Below are positions 38,832-48,533 of a stretch of DNA of 62,990 nucleotides, one piece after another. How positions within the stretch are numbered: the first letter of the stretch is position 1; each line of letters opens with the position of its first letter. The stretch is from Acidobacteriota bacterium (GTDB lineage: Bacteria; Acidobacteriota; Thermoanaerobaculia; Multivoradales; SZUA-115): positions 1 through 62,990 of the forward strand of contig JAJRVQ010000169.1 of the NCBI GenBank assembly GCA_024277255.1, given 5' to 3'. Below the pieces are notes generated by a model, which did no database searches, was not told where the DNA came from, and saw only the letters and a list, made by a program, of their open reading frames with translations. A program made the translations under genes and the position numbers.

Positions 38832-40082
38832 TCAAGCGGTGGGTTTGAGCAGGAGTCGGCGTAACATCTCCAAGCCGACCTGGCTGGCCAACGAGCGAAT
38901 CCCCTGCCGGTCCCCCGGATAGCAGATCCGCCGGTGGACCACCTCTTCGTCACTGGGGCCGGCGACGGCGATATGCACCGTGCCCACCGGTTTGTCCTCG
39001 CTGCCGCCTCCGGGGCCGGCAATCCCGGTCAGCGCGATGCAGAAATCCCCCCCGAGCGCCCGCCGCCCACCGCTCGCCATGGAGCAGGCCACCGGCTCGC
39101 TGACCGCGCCATGCTCGGCGAGCAGCTCGGGCGGCACGGCCAGCATCGCGGCTTTGAGCGTGTTGGAGTAGGTCACCGCCGCGCCGAGAAAATAGTCGCT
39201 GCTACCGCTCACCCGAGTCAGTCGCTCGGCGACCAGCCCGCCGGTGCACGACTCCGCCGTCACCACGGTCTGTCCCGCCGCGCGTAGCAGTTCACCGACG
39301 GTCTCCTCAAGGCTCGCTTCCTCGCCACGAGCGTAGACCGCGGGGCCGATCAGCCGGCGCAGCCGGAGCTCGATTTCGTCCAGCCGCCGCTGGCGCTGTG
39401 CGGGTTCACCCAGCGCCCAAAAGCGCAGCTGTATCTCTCCCGGTTTGGCGAGCACGGTGATCGCCTCGCGCCCGAACTCTCGGTAGGCGGGAGCGATCTG
39501 CTCTTCGAGCGTCGATTCGGGCACGCAGGAGACCTTGAGCACCCGCTGTTCACGGCTGCCGCCCGGGGCGCGCCGCTCCAGCCAAGGGCGCAGATGGCGC
39601 TCCATCATGCCGGCCAGCTCGCGCGGAACACCGGGGAATAGCCACAGCGTCGAGTCGCCGGCAGACAGCCGCAATCCAGGGGCGGTACCCCATTCGTTGT
39701 CGAGCACCACGCCGCCCTCGATCACCTCAGCCTGCCGGCGGTTGACCTCCGGCATCACCAGCCCCATGCGCTCGAAGCGCCGTCGAATGGTCGCCTCCAG
39801 TTGCGGATCGAACCTGGTGGTCAAGCCCAGGGCGCGAGCCGTGGCGGCGCGCGTGCAGTCGTCCTCGGTCGGACCGAGCCCGCCGGTGACCAGGACCAGG
39901 TCGACCTCCGAGAGTCGCCGTGTCAACTCCGCCGCCAGCCACGCCTCGTCGTCTCCCACCACCGACTTGGCGACTAGCTCGATGCCGTGTTCCGCCAGCA
40001 AAGCGGTGAGCTTCAGTGAATTGGTGTCGAGACGGTCAGTGCCGAGCAGCTCCGAACCGACTGCGACGATCGCCGCTCTCAC
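38832..40082 (-). CDS. cinA: CinA family: nicotinamide-nucleotide amidase / ADP-ribose pyrophosphatase
   Basis: The 416-residue protein has an N-terminal COG1058/MoCF-like domain (1-170: IVAVGSELLGTDRLDTNS; LVTGGLGPTEDD) and a C-terminal CinA deamidase domain (260-416: VVTAESCTGGLVAERLT; ALTGIAGPGGGSEDKPVGTV). The nucleophilic serine of AESCTGG is present. Such enzymes recycle NMN in NAD metabolism. Full length and both domains intact. Confidence 0.93.
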   Translation of the reverse strand: MRAAIVAVGSELLGTDRLDTNSLKLTALLAEHGIELVAKSVVGDDEAWLAAELTRRLSEVDLVLVTGGLGPTEDDCTRAATARALGLTTRFDPQLEATIRRRFERMGLVMPEVNRRQAEVIEGGVVLDNEWGTAPGLRLSAGDSTLWLFPGVPRELAGMMERHLRPWLERRAPGGSREQRVLKVSCVPESTLEEQIAPAYREFGREAITVLAKPGEIQLRFWALGEPAQRQRRLDEIELRLRRLIGPAVYARGEEASLEETVGELLRAAGQTVVTAESCTGGLVAERLTRVSGSSDYFLGAAVTYSNTLKAAMLAVPPELLAEHGAVSEPVACSMASGGRRALGGDFCIALTGIAGPGGGSEDKPVGTVHIAVAGPSDEEVVHRRICYPGDRQGIRSLASQVGLEMLRRLLLKPTA

Positions 40083-40116
40083 CTGCTTCTCCCTAATGAC
40101 CCGTACCGCGTCATGG

Positions 40117-41397
40117 TCAAACAGGGCGGATCAAGGGCGGCGGTTCCACCGGCTGGTCGCTGATGTGGAAACAGCCGAGCAGCCGGGCGGCGAGGTCGTC
40201 GTCGTTCCGGCGCAGGTAGAGCCGGCCCAATTCCTGGCCGGCGACCAGTTCGTCGCCCAACCGCGCCAGCACCCGCAGTGAGACCTGATGGTCGATCGTA
40301 TCCGTCGGTCGCTGCCGGCCGCCCCCCGCCTCGGCGAGCAGCAAGCCCACCTCCTTGGTATCGACGGCCGACAGATAACCGGCGCTGGGTACGGTGAGAA
40401 CCACCTCCTCCGGCGCCAGCGCCTGGTCGATCACCCGTTCCCAGCCGCTCTCGGCACCTTGCGCCGCCGCCCAGCGATCAAACACCTCGCGGGCGCGACC
40501 GGAGGCCACCGCCGCTTCGAGCTCACCCTCCCCGAGCGGCCGGCCGACCAACGAGCCGACCTCGCGACAGAGGGCGAAGGTGATTTCCATCAAATCTGCG
40601 GGACCGTCGCCTTCCAGACACTCCAACGTCTCTTTCACCTCGGCGGCATGGCCGACCCAGCGACCCAGCGGCTGGCTCATGTCGGTGACCAGCGCCGTCG
40701 TCGGTGTGCCGAGAGCCTCGGCGGTACGCACCAGCATCGAAGCCAACTCGTGAGCGCGCGCCGGTTCCGGGATGAAGGCGCCGGAGCCCGTCTTGATGTC
40801 GAAGGCGACCCCCGCGGCGCCGGTGGCCAGCTTCTTGGACAAGATACTGGCGGTGATCAGCGGCAGCGAGTCGATCGTCGCCGTCACGTCGCGCAAACTG
40901 TAGAGCTTGCGGTCGGCGGGAGCCACATCCGTCGTCGCCATTCCGATCGCCATGCCGGTCTCGGTCACCGTGCGTAGACAAGACTCCCGGTCGAGCGCCA
41001 GATCGAGGCCGGGGATCGATTCCAGCTTGTCGGTGGTGCCCCCGGTGTGGCCGAGGCCGCGGCCGGTCAACATCGCTACCGGCCGGCCGCAGGCCGCCAG
41101 GATCGGCGACAAGACCAGAGAGACCTTGTCGCCAACACCGCCGGTCGAGTGCTTGTCCCCCAAGTCGGCGATATCGTTGCGCAGCTCCCACAGGTCACCC
41201 GATTCGAGCATCGCCTGCGTCAACACGCGGGTCTCCTGAGGACCCAGACCACGGATCGCCGCCGCCATCAGGAAAGCGCCGAGCTGTGCATCCGCCCAGG
41301 AGCCGTCAGTGGCCCCCTTGACCACCTGCCGCACCTCCTCCACGCTGAGCCGCTCGCCGGCGCGCTTGCGCTCGAGAATCCGGTAGGGGGTGGTCAT
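40117..41397 (-). CDS. deoA: Thymidine/pyrimidine-nucleoside phosphorylase
   Basis: The ATG at 41397 gives 426 residues. The glycine-rich phosphate site is DKHSTGGVGDKVSLVL (about 83-98), and the signature SGRxLGHTGGTxDKLE appears as GRGLGHTGGTTDKLES. The C-terminal PYNP domain follows (VPSAGYLSAVDTKEVGLL). It cleaves pyrimidine nucleosides to base and (deoxy)ribose-1-phosphate. The family cannot be split reliably into DeoA and Pdp from this sequence alone. A longer frame to 41541 overlaps the TPR gene and is rejected. Confidence 0.92.
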   Translation of the reverse strand: MTTPYRILERKRAGERLSVEEVRQVVKGATDGSWADAQLGAFLMAAAIRGLGPQETRVLTQAMLESGDLWELRNDIADLGDKHSTGGVGDKVSLVLSPILAACGRPVAMLTGRGLGHTGGTTDKLESIPGLDLALDRESCLRTVTETGMAIGMATTDVAPADRKLYSLRDVTATIDSLPLITASILSKKLATGAAGVAFDIKTGSGAFIPEPARAHELASMLVRTAEALGTPTTALVTDMSQPLGRWVGHAAEVKETLECLEGDGPADLMEITFALCREVGSLVGRPLGEGELEAAVASGRAREVFDRWAAAQGAESGWERVIDQALAPEEVVLTVPSAGYLSAVDTKEVGLLLAEAGGGRQRPTDTIDHQVSLRVLARLGDELVAGQELGRLYLRRNDDDLAARLLGCFHISDQPVEPPPLIRPV

Positions 41398-41413
41398 CGG
41401 GACAATGGTGGGA

Positions 41414-42166
41414 TCAAAACGAGAGGGGGACCGAGGTGTCTTCCGCCGGCAGCGCCGCCAACTTCTGCCGAGCCACGGTGCTGTAGGGCGACGAAGGATG
41501 CTCGTCGACGATGCGCTGATAGGCGGCCATGGCTTCGCCATCGAGCCCCAGAGTCTCTCTCGCCGAAGCCAGTTGATAGAGGATCAGATCCTCGGGCAAG
41601 GAACGGTCGCCGCTGGCCAGCATCTCGTCGAGCAGGCTGGCCACCTCTTCGCCGCGGCCGTCGGCGATGTCCAGCCGCATCAGATCCATCCTGATGCTGG
41701 CCGAGAGCAACCCGTCCGGCACGCGATCGATGAACTGTTGCCAGTGTTGGCGCGCCTCATCGAAGTGACCCGCATCCGCCGCCAGGCGACCCAGATAGGC
41801 CAGCGCGATGTCCGCACTGGCGGTACCGCCAAAATCCTCGCGCAGCTGCGAGAACAGGCTTACCGCCCGCTCGGCCCGCGCCTCACGACTGGCGAAGGTC
41901 GGTGCCTCGGGATCATCCGGCGTGGCGGCTTCTGCATCGATCGGCGCACTGTAGAGTTTGAGCGCCCCGTCCAACGCCACACCGGCCTTCGCCTCGCGGT
42001 TGGCGGAGTAGGCCCGGTAGCCGAGAACAGCTGCAACGACGAGCAGCAGCGCCACTCCAGCCGCTATCAGCTTGGGCGCCTGTTCGCGGATGGTCTCGAA
42101 GATGCGCTCAACCGCCTCCGCGAACTCGTCTCGCTTGATCTCTTTGCGACTCAGTCGATGGCTCAT
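41414..42166 (-). CDS. Membrane-anchored TPR protein (YfgM-like)
   Basis: This 250-residue protein has a charged cytoplasmic N-terminus (1-31), one transmembrane helix (about 33-50, LIAAGVALLLVVAAVLGY) and a long TPR-like region (90-245: ALAYLGRLAADAGHFDEARQ; YQLASARETLGLDGEAMAAY). The type II topology matches YfgM, which binds the Sec translocon and outer-membrane chaperones in E. coli, but sequence similarity here is general. It lies just downstream of tRNA-Arg on the same strand and 16 bases upstream of deoA. Confidence 0.8.
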   Translation of the reverse strand: MSHRLSRKEIKRDEFAEAVERIFETIREQAPKLIAAGVALLLVVAAVLGYRAYSANREAKAGVALDGALKLYSAPIDAEAATPDDPEAPTFASREARAERAVSLFSQLREDFGGTASADIALAYLGRLAADAGHFDEARQHWQQFIDRVPDGLLSASIRMDLMRLDIADGRGEEVASLLDEMLASGDRSLPEDLILYQLASARETLGLDGEAMAAYQRIVDEHPSSPYSTVARQKLAALPAEDTSVPLSF

Positions 42167-42217
42167 CGCTATCGTTCTCCAGACAGGGGTTTATCGGCCG
42201 TTGTTACTTGAACAAAA

Positions 42218-42294
42218 TGGTGCGACTGGGAGGATTCGAACCTCCGACCTTGAGCTTAGGAGGCTCCTGCTCTATCCAGCTGAGCTACAGCCGC
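42218..42294 (-). tRNA. tRNA-Arg (anticodon CCT)
   Basis: The 77-base minus-strand cloverleaf has a 7-bp acceptor stem (GCGGCTG/CAGTCGC, one G-T pair), a D-arm with AGCTCAGCTGGATAGAGC, an anticodon loop CTCCTAA giving CCT, a GTTCGAATC T-arm and an encoded CCA end. It reads AGG codons. Position 27-43 is a G-A mismatch, which is tolerable. Confidence 0.93.
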
Positions 42295-42329
42295 GAACGC
42301 GGCGAGTATAGCTCGAACCCGGATTGATA

Positions 42330-42851
42330 TCAGTATTGAATCAGCGCTTCGATATTCGCCTCGCCGAGGCGCTTGCGGCCCTCCAGGAACATCAACTCGA
42401 CGATGAATCCAAAACCGGCGATCTCGCCGCCGGCGCCGCGTACCAGATCCGCCGTCGCCACCGCCGTGCCGCCGGTGGCGATCAAATCATCGATGATCAG
42501 CACCCGCTCGCCCGGCTGAATGGCGTCGGCATGCATCTCGATCTTGTCTCTGCCGTATTCGAGATCGTACTCCTGGGACACCGTCGCAGCCGGCAGCTTG
42601 CCCGGCTTGCGCACCGGCACGAAACCGGCGTGCAGCGTGTAGGCAACGATGGGGGCGAACATGAAGCCGCGCGACTCGATACCGATCACCTTGTCGATAT
42701 CGCGACCGGCAAAGAGCCAGTCGAAACGGTCCACCGTCATCCGCAGCCCCATCGGGTCTGCGAGCAGCGTCGAGATGTCGTAGAAGAGAATTCCCGGCTT
42801 GGGGAAGTCGGCGATCTCACGGATGTAGTTCTTCAAATCTTGCATGGCCAC
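42330..42851 (-). CDS. apt: Adenine phosphoribosyltransferase
   Basis: The 173-residue enzyme makes AMP from adenine and PRPP. It begins [20 protein letters not shown] (typical Apt N-terminus with [11 protein letters not shown]), has the specificity loop [13 protein letters not shown], and the PRPP-binding motif [14 protein letters not shown]. Length is normal. It stands between acylphosphatase and tRNA-Arg on the same strand and is one of several purine-salvage genes in this half of the window. Confidence 0.96.
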   Translation of the reverse strand: MAMQDLKNYIREIADFPKPGILFYDISTLLADPMGLRMTVDRFDWLFAGRDIDKVIGIESRGFMFAPIVAYTLHAGFVPVRKPGKLPAATVSQEYDLEYGRDKIEMHADAIQPGERVLIIDDLIATGGTAVATADLVRGAGGEIAGFGFIVELMFLEGRKRLGEANIEALIQY

Positions 42852-42870
42852 TCCTCAAAAAACAAAGCCC

Positions 42871-43167
42871 TCAGAAGTAGGTGATCTCGAATCTCTGCCA
42901 CCGGGGTGCGGGATCCAGTGCCATTGTGGACACGCCGCTGACCACGGCCGAAGCCGGACCCCGCGCCAGCTGCCGCCCCAAGCGAGCCAGATCCTCCGCC
43001 GGTCCCCCAGCCTGCACCTCGACCCCGCCGTCCGGCAGGTTGCGCACCGAACCGACAAGACCGAGATCTCCGGCCCGACGCAACACAAAGTAGCGAAAGC
43101 CAACTCCCTGCACTCTCCCACTGACGTGAAAGAGCGTGGCGCGATAGCCCGTTTCGGCCTCAACCAT
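42871..43167 (-). CDS. acyP: Acylphosphatase
   Basis: The ATG at 43167 gives 98 residues and overlaps the end of the DedA-type gene by eight bases. The family motif VSGRVQGVGFRYFV (15-28) contains the catalytic arginine, and the catalytic asparagine lies in VGSVRNLPDGGVEV. It hydrolyses acyl phosphates. The C-terminus RFEITYF is typical. An acyl phosphate user (PlsY) is encoded about 4 kb away, though any link is only thematic. Confidence 0.92.
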   Translation of the reverse strand: MVEAETGYRATLFHVSGRVQGVGFRYFVLRRAGDLGLVGSVRNLPDGGVEVQAGGPAEDLARLGRQLARGPASAVVSGVSTMALDPAPRWQRFEITYF

Positions 43168-43816
43168 CGGCCTCTTCCACGGCTCCTGCCGAAGATCCAA
43201 CTTTGCCCGCCTTGCGGCCAACCCACCAGAAGCCGGCGACAAGTATGACCACGAAGGCGATAGACAGCAGCCCGAAGTAGCGATCGATGAAAGTGCTGAT
43301 CGGCTCGCCGAACAGGTAAATCAAACCGGCGATGGCAAAAAAGCGTAGCGATCGCGAGAGCACCGATGCGATGACAAAAGTCCGGAAGCCAATGGCGAAA
43401 GCACCTCCGGAGACGGTAAACACCTTGTAGGGCAACGGGGTCAGCCCGGCGATGCCGATCGCCCAGGCGTTGTACTTGTCGTAGTACCGCTCGACCGCGC
43501 GTAGCTTCTCCTCTTTGAACAACCGCCGCAGCAGGGGACGACCGCCGAAGAAACCCAAACCGTAGCCAGCCATGCCACCCAGCACTGACCCGGCGCTGCA
43601 AAGAGAGGCGAACCACAAGGCGTCTTGCGGCCGGCCGAGGCAAAGCGGAATCAGCAACACGTCGGGTGGAATGGGAAAGAAGCTGCTCTCGGCAAAGGCG
43701 AGAGTGAACAGCGCTACCGCCGCGTTCGGCGAGTCGGCCAGCCCTTCGACCCAGTGAAACAGCTGCGACAGCGGAGCGGTGATTCGTGACAATAGTTGGC
43801 GCAATCCTTCGATCAA
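43160..43816 (-). CDS. DedA/VTT-domain membrane protein (YqaA-like)
   Basis: This 218-residue membrane protein has a VTT/SNARE-associated domain. AESSFFPIPPDVLLIPLCLG (42-61) carries the acidic and FPxPP elements of the family, and GYGLGFFGGRP, YNAWAIGIAGLTPLPYKVFT and FRTFVIASVLSRSLRFF follow in order. DedA-type proteins support membrane lipid handling, such as undecaprenyl phosphate or phospholipid flipping. It overlaps pcm upstream (ATGA) and acyP downstream. Confidence 0.88.
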   Translation of the reverse strand: MIEGLRQLLSRITAPLSQLFHWVEGLADSPNAAVALFTLAFAESSFFPIPPDVLLIPLCLGRPQDALWFASLCSAGSVLGGMAGYGLGFFGGRPLLRRLFKEEKLRAVERYYDKYNAWAIGIAGLTPLPYKVFTVSGGAFAIGFRTFVIASVLSRSLRFFAIAGLIYLFGEPISTFIDRYFGLLSIAFVVILVAGFWWVGRKAGKVGSSAGAVEEADG

Positions 43817-44469
43817 TCTACTTCCCTCTTATCCCAGCCATGGCGGCCGATCAGCGGCACGAATGCGACCTCTTCGCCGAGGCGCCGGTGTACCCCCCGG
43901 CGGTCTTTGTCGTAGACCACCAGCCTCTGCGTCTGGCGGTCGCCTTCGGGAATGACCATCCTGCCTCCCACCGCCAGCTGGTCGAGCAGCGGCTTGGGCG
44001 GCGCCGGCGCGCCGGCGGTCACCAAGATGCGGTCAAACGGTGCGAACTCGCTCCACCCCACCGTGCCGTCGAAGGTCTGCACCTTGACGTTGTCGAGACC
44101 GAGTTCGCGCATCCGACCGATAGCCTGTTTGGCGAGGTCGGAAATCCGTTCGAGGCTGTAGACCCGGCGTGCCAGCAGGCCGAGGATCGCCGTCTGGTAC
44201 CCCGACCCTGAGCCGATCTCGAGGACCGTGTGCTCCGCGTCGACGGCCAGCAGTTCGCTCATCCGAGCCACTACGTAGGGTTGGGAGATCGTCTGATCGG
44301 AACCGATCGGCAGGGCGCTGTCGCGATAGGCCTGAGGCCGCAGGTGGTCCGGCACGAAGCGGTGACGGGGAATCTTGCGCATCGCATCGAGCACCCGAGG
44401 GTCGCGCACACCGCGCCTGGCGATGTGGTGTTCGACCATCCGGTCGCGTTTGAGGGCCAGTTCAGCCAT
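43813..44469 (-). CDS. pcm: Protein-L-isoaspartate O-methyltransferase
   Basis: The 218-residue repair enzyme methylates isoaspartyl residues with SAM. Motifs: IARRGVRDPRVLDAMRKIPR, YRDSALPIGSDQTISQPYVV, the SAM loop VLEIGSGSGYQTAILG and RILVTAGAPAPPKPLLDQL. The protein is full length. In many proteobacteria pcm follows surE, and here surE lies 23 bases upstream, preserving that order. Confidence 0.95.
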   Translation of the reverse strand: MAELALKRDRMVEHHIARRGVRDPRVLDAMRKIPRHRFVPDHLRPQAYRDSALPIGSDQTISQPYVVARMSELLAVDAEHTVLEIGSGSGYQTAILGLLARRVYSLERISDLAKQAIGRMRELGLDNVKVQTFDGTVGWSEFAPFDRILVTAGAPAPPKPLLDQLAVGGRMVIPEGDRQTQRLVVYDKDRRGVHRRLGEEVAFVPLIGRHGWDKREVD

Positions 44470-44492
44470 CGCGCAGCGAGCGGCCAGGCGAC

Positions 44493-45263
44493 TCAGCCAT
44501 GGTCGACGAGATTGGCGAATCGGTCGCCGAGCGGTCCAATGTCACGCAGCCTCGGATAGTCGGTCAGATCGAGGTGCAAAGGGGTAATCGAAACATAGCT
44601 GGAGGCGATGGCGTGATGGTCGTTGCCCTCCTCGCGTTCCCACTCCGGCGTGCCTGCGATCCAGAAGTACTTGCGCCCCCGCGGATCGGTCTTCTGGGTG
44701 ATCGACTGCTTGTAGACGCGGCGCCCCAAACGAGTGAAATGCACCCCTCTGAAGTCGCCGACCGGAAAATTGACGTTGAGCAGGAGCCCGTGCTCGACAC
44801 CGCCGTTGTCGAGCATTTCCTCGACCATCCGGCGGGCAAAACTGGCTCCGGGTTGGTAGGAAAAACCCTCGCCGACTTCCTGGCTGAAAGCCAGCGACGG
44901 GATTCCCAACAGGGAGCCCTCGAAGGTCGCGCTGACCGTACCGGAGTAGGTCACGTCATCGCCCAGGTTGAGGCCGAAGTTGATCCCGGAGACGATGAGG
45001 TCCGGCGGCTCGTCCCGCAACATCCACAGCACCGCCAGGTTGACGCAGTCGGTCGGCGTGCCGTCCACCGCGTGCCAGCGCTCGGCAAGTTTGCGAATTC
45101 TCAGCGGGCGATGGAGGGTCAGCGCGTGGCTACAGGCACTCTGCTCGCGGTCCGGCGCCACCACGGTGACTTCAACATCGCCGATCAGTTCCAACTCGCC
45201 GGCCAGCTGTTTGATGCCTTCGGAGTGGATGCCGTCATCGTTGGTGAGGAGGATTCTGGTCAT
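44493..45263 (-). CDS. surE: 5'/3'-nucleotidase SurE
   Basis: The 256-residue metal-dependent phosphatase starts MTRILLTNDDGIHSEGIK, where the paired aspartates DD and the following serine region bind metal. VVAPDREQSACSHALTL, the GTPTDCVNLA loop and SGINFGLNLGDDVTYSGTVS complete the active site. It releases nucleosides from NMPs in stationary-phase survival. It sits upstream of pcm in the classic surE-pcm pair. Confidence 0.96.
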   Translation of the reverse strand: MTRILLTNDDGIHSEGIKQLAGELELIGDVEVTVVAPDREQSACSHALTLHRPLRIRKLAERWHAVDGTPTDCVNLAVLWMLRDEPPDLIVSGINFGLNLGDDVTYSGTVSATFEGSLLGIPSLAFSQEVGEGFSYQPGASFARRMVEEMLDNGGVEHGLLLNVNFPVGDFRGVHFTRLGRRVYKQSITQKTDPRGRKYFWIAGTPEWEREEGNDHHAIASSYVSITPLHLDLTDYPRLRDIGPLGDRFANLVDHG

Positions 45264-45350
45264 TGTGGTCTCGAGTGGATGGCGTGGGAGCGGTGTTGAT
45301 GGCCGCGCCAGCCAGTGTCGATCGACCCTGCGCAGCGCGGCGAGGTGGAA

Positions 45351-46229
45351 TCAGTCAACGAAATACTTGCCGACGATCGGCGCCAGCTTGTCGATCGTCG
45401 CCCGCGGTACGGCGGCGGGGTCGGTGATCAGAGCGCTGGCCAGGGCGCTGGCGCAGGGACACTGCCGTTCAGGCAGGCTACCGTCGGCCCTGGCGGCGAG
45501 CCACCGCTGGATGATCGACCGGGCCAGAGAGACGTTGCGGTGCAAGACGGCGATCACCGCATCGACCGTCACCGCCTCCTCGGCCTCGTGCCAGCAGTCG
45601 TAGTCGGTGACCATCGACAACGAGGCGTAGCAAATCTCCGCCTCACGGGCCAGCTTGGCCTCCTGGAGGTTGGTCATCCCGATGACGTCGACTCCCCAAC
45701 CGCGATAGATCTCCGACTCGGCCCGGGTGGAGAATTGCGGTCCTTCCATGCACAGGTAGGTACCGCCGGCATGGATGTTGGCACCGGCCTGGCGGCCGCA
45801 ATCGACCAGTTGCGCCGAGAGCATCGAGCAGACCGGATCCGCCAGCGAGACGTGAGCCACCAGCCCATCGCCGAAGAAGGTGTCGGCGCGGTGACGCGTG
45901 CGGTCGAAGAATTGATCCGGCACCACCACGTCGCCGGGCGGGTAGTCGAGTTTCATCGAACCGACGGCGCTGACCGAGATGATCTGCTCGACCCCCAGCA
46001 TCTTCATGCCGAAGATGTTGGCGCGGTAGTTCAGCTCCGAAGGCAGTAGCCTATGGCCTCGCCCGTGACGGGGTAGGAAGGCTAGGGTCTGGCCGTCCAA
46101 CCGACCGATGAGAACAGCGTCCGAAGGGTCGCCGAACGGGGTCTCCAGCCAGCGCTCTTCGACCACCTCCAGCCCCTTCATGTCGTAGAGGCCGCTGCCG
46201 CCAATCACGCCGATCCGAATCTCGCTCAT
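45351..46229 (-). CDS. mtnP: S-methyl-5'-thioadenosine phosphorylase
   Basis: The ATG at 46229 gives 292 residues starting [20 protein letters not shown], typical of MTAP. Further motifs: [53 protein letters not shown] and [19 protein letters not shown]. It phosphorolyses methylthioadenosine (or a related purine nucleoside) to adenine, which Apt (42330) can salvage. A seven-residue longer start is possible. Confidence 0.92.
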   Translation of the reverse strand: MSEIRIGVIGGSGLYDMKGLEVVEERWLETPFGDPSDAVLIGRLDGQTLAFLPRHGRGHRLLPSELNYRANIFGMKMLGVEQIISVSAVGSMKLDYPPGDVVVPDQFFDRTRHRADTFFGDGLVAHVSLADPVCSMLSAQLVDCGRQAGANIHAGGTYLCMEGPQFSTRAESEIYRGWGVDVIGMTNLQEAKLAREAEICYASLSMVTDYDCWHEAEEAVTVDAVIAVLHRNVSLARSIIQRWLAARADGSLPERQCPCASALASALITDPAAVPRATIDKLAPIVGKYFVD

Positions 46230-46314
46230 CGCTGTCAAATCCCTCAAGTCGCAACCGTCAGAGAGGTTGAAAAAGGCACCCTTCGAAGCGGTGACAGTAG
46301 CACAGCAGCCCCGC

Positions 46315-47262
46315 TCAAGAGCCGCGGTGTTCGATCGTTTCGACCACCGTCAGCGCTGTGGCGAGCGCCCTACGCGCCTCCTCTCCGGAGACCTTGACCG
46401 GCCCCTCTCCCCGGCAAGCGGCGACGAAGGCCTCGAGTTCGCGCACCAGTGGCTCACACTTCTCCACCGCCAGATCGGCCGGCTCGATCCGCGGGCCATC
46501 CGAGCCCCGCACCAGTTGATACCCCTTGACCTCCTGCAGCGGGTAGTCGAGCGAGTAGTACCGGTTCTGCAAGAAGACTCGCAACTTGCGCACCTTGTCC
46601 GCCGAGATTCGCGAGGCCGTCAAGTTGGCGGTGCAGCCCGAGGCCAGCTCGACGCGAACGTTGGCGATGTCCGTGCGCGGCGAGAGGACATTGATGCCCG
46701 TCGCTCGCACCTCAACCACCGCACTGGGATCGAGCGCATGCAGAATCTGTAAGTCGTGGATCATCAGATCGAGGACCACATCGACATCCAGGCTGCGCGG
46801 CGTGAACGGAGCCAACCTCTGCACTTCGATGTAGCCCGGCGGCATGCCGAGTTGGACCAGAGCCTGCACCGCCGGGTTGTGGAACTCGACGTGGCCCACC
46901 GCCAAGACACGATCGCCGGCCGCTGCCAGCAGCCGATCCGCCTCCTCCAGGCTGGCGGCCAGCGGCTTTTCGATCAGCAGGTGTTGGCCGGCGGCGAGCA
47001 ACTGACAACCGAGCGTCGCGTGATCGACGGTCGGCACCGCCAGGACCACGGCCTGGCAACGGTCGGCCAGCTCTTCGACACTCGAAAAGAGGGTCACGCC
47101 GTGCTGATCGGCCATCGCCTGGGCGGTTTCCGGGCGTTGATCATGAATGCCGACCATCTCGACACCCGGCAGCGCCGACAGGATGCGAACGTGATGGCGG
47201 CCCATCCCGCCGGTACCCACGACACCGATCCGCAGATTCTTCACCCTACTCTCCGCCGCCAC
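46315..47262 (-). CDS. Gfo/Idh/MocA-family oxidoreductase
   Basis: This 315-residue protein has an N-terminal Rossmann fold ([20 protein letters not shown], 10-29) and the [18 protein letters not shown] motif with the EKP lysine. A C-terminal alpha/beta domain follows with [13 protein letters not shown] in the substrate-histidine position. Members act on sugars, often nucleotide sugars. Its place right after lpxA suggests work on an LPS or lipid A sugar (in some bacteria GnnA-type enzymes act there); this is inference. A GTG at 47244 is an alternative start that removes the overlap with lpxA. Confidence 0.88.
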   Translation of the reverse strand: MAAESRVKNLRIGVVGTGGMGRHHVRILSALPGVEMVGIHDQRPETAQAMADQHGVTLFSSVEELADRCQAVVLAVPTVDHATLGCQLLAAGQHLLIEKPLAASLEEADRLLAAAGDRVLAVGHVEFHNPAVQALVQLGMPPGYIEVQRLAPFTPRSLDVDVVLDLMIHDLQILHALDPSAVVEVRATGINVLSPRTDIANVRVELASGCTANLTASRISADKVRKLRVFLQNRYYSLDYPLQEVKGYQLVRGSDGPRIEPADLAVEKCEPLVRELEAFVAACRGEGPVKVSGEEARRALATALTVVETIEHRGS

Positions 47263-48067
47263 CGCGACCGCCGCGCCGGCCGGGCGTAGCCCTGATCACG
47301 CCCCGCTCGGCGCTGCGTACGAACTCGACCAGGTGATCGACCTCCGGCGTCCCACTCAGCTCATCGACGATGCGCTGGAGAGCCTGCGAAGCGTTGAGGC
47401 CGGAGCGCACGAAGATCTTGATCGCCTTGCTGAGCCGGGAAATCACCTCCGGCGCAAAGCCCTTGCGCTTCAAGCCGATGGTGTTCAATCCGTAGCAAAG
47501 CGGCTTCTGCCCCACCGTTTTGACAAACGGCAGGGCGTCCATGGTGACCACCGAATAACCGCCGATGTAGGCGTGGCGGCCGACGCGGCAGAATTGATGG
47601 ACCGAAGAAAAAGCGCCGATGGTGGCGTCGTCGCCCACTTCGATGTGGCCCGCCAGCGTCGCGTTGTTGACGAAGACGGTCCGATCCCCGACGAAACAGT
47701 CGTGAGCCACGTGAGCGTAGGCCATGAACAGGTTGTCGCTACCGATGCGGGTCAGGCCGCCACCGCTGCCGGTGCCGCGATGTACGGTGCAGAACTCGCG
47801 AAACTGGTTGCGATCACCGATCTCCAGGAAGACCTCCTCGCCGTCGTACTTCAGATCCTGCGGTTCAAAACCGATGGCGGACATCGGGAAGAGCCGGTTC
47901 GCGCGACCGATGCGCGTCGGCCCCCGCACCTGGGCGTTGGCCCCCACCTCGGTATCGGCACCGATCTCAACCCGCGGGCCGATCACCGCGTAAGCGCCGA
48001 CTTCAACTCCATCGGCCAGTTCGGCGGACGGATCGACGATGGCCGTGGGATGGATCTTGGTCGCCAT
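47246..48067 (-). CDS. lpxA: UDP-N-acetylglucosamine acyltransferase LpxA
   Basis: The 273-residue enzyme starts lipid A synthesis by 3-O-acylating UDP-GlcNAc. It is a left-handed beta-helix of hexapeptide repeats (PSAELADGVEVGAYAVIG onward). The catalytic histidine lies in AYAHVAHDCFVG and the family sequence GLNTIGLKRKGF leads into the C-terminal helical part. A glycine-rich tail ([10 protein letters not shown]) is unusual. It overlaps fabZ by one base and is followed by a Gfo/Idh gene. Confidence 0.95.
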   Translation of the reverse strand: MATKIHPTAIVDPSAELADGVEVGAYAVIGPRVEIGADTEVGANAQVRGPTRIGRANRLFPMSAIGFEPQDLKYDGEEVFLEIGDRNQFREFCTVHRGTGSGGGLTRIGSDNLFMAYAHVAHDCFVGDRTVFVNNATLAGHIEVGDDATIGAFSSVHQFCRVGRHAYIGGYSVVTMDALPFVKTVGQKPLCYGLNTIGLKRKGFAPEVISRLSKAIKIFVRSGLNASQALQRIVDELSGTPEVDHLVEFVRSAERGVIRATPGRRGGRGGGGE

Positions 48068-48522
48068 CAGCGATCCACCAGAACGGAGGTGAGAACCGCT
48101 TCGGCAGCCACTTTGCCGTCAACCCGCGCCTTGCCGATCATCTTCGCGTAGTTGGAGCGCAGCCGCTCCATCACGACTTCGTATTCCACCTGGTCTCCCG
48201 GCACCACGGGTTGGCGAAAGCGAGCTCGATCGATACCGGCAAAGTAGATCAGTTTGTTCTCGCGCTGTGGATGATCATGCAGCGCCAGCAGACCGCCGGC
48301 CTGGGCCATTCCTTCGATCAGCAAGACTCCCGGAACGACCGGGCGGTCAGGGAAATGGCCGGCGAAGAACTCCTCGTTGATGGTGAAGTTCTTGATTCCC
48401 AGTAGTCGCTGTCGCGGCTCGATCTCGAGAACCCGATCGATGAGCAGAAAAGGATACCGATGCGGCAAGATCGACATGATCCATCCGATGTCCCGAACCT
48501 CCGCCTCACTCTTCTCGGTCAA
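48067..48522 (-). CDS. fabZ: 3-hydroxyacyl-ACP dehydratase FabZ
   Basis: The 151-residue hot-dog enzyme removes water from 3-hydroxyacyl-ACP. The catalytic histidine is in FAGHFPDRPVVPGVLLIEGM (52-71), with the glutamate in the same stretch. The front part ILPHRYPFLLIDRVLEIEP is also family-typical. It lies between lpxD and lpxA, the usual order in LPS gene clusters, and balances hydroxyacyl supply between lipid A and phospholipid. Confidence 0.96.
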   Translation of the reverse strand: MTEKSEAEVRDIGWIMSILPHRYPFLLIDRVLEIEPRQRLLGIKNFTINEEFFAGHFPDRPVVPGVLLIEGMAQAGGLLALHDHPQRENKLIYFAGIDRARFRQPVVPGDQVEYEVVMERLRSNYAKMIGKARVDGKVAAEAVLTSVLVDR

Positions 48523-48533
48523 AATCGATCCTC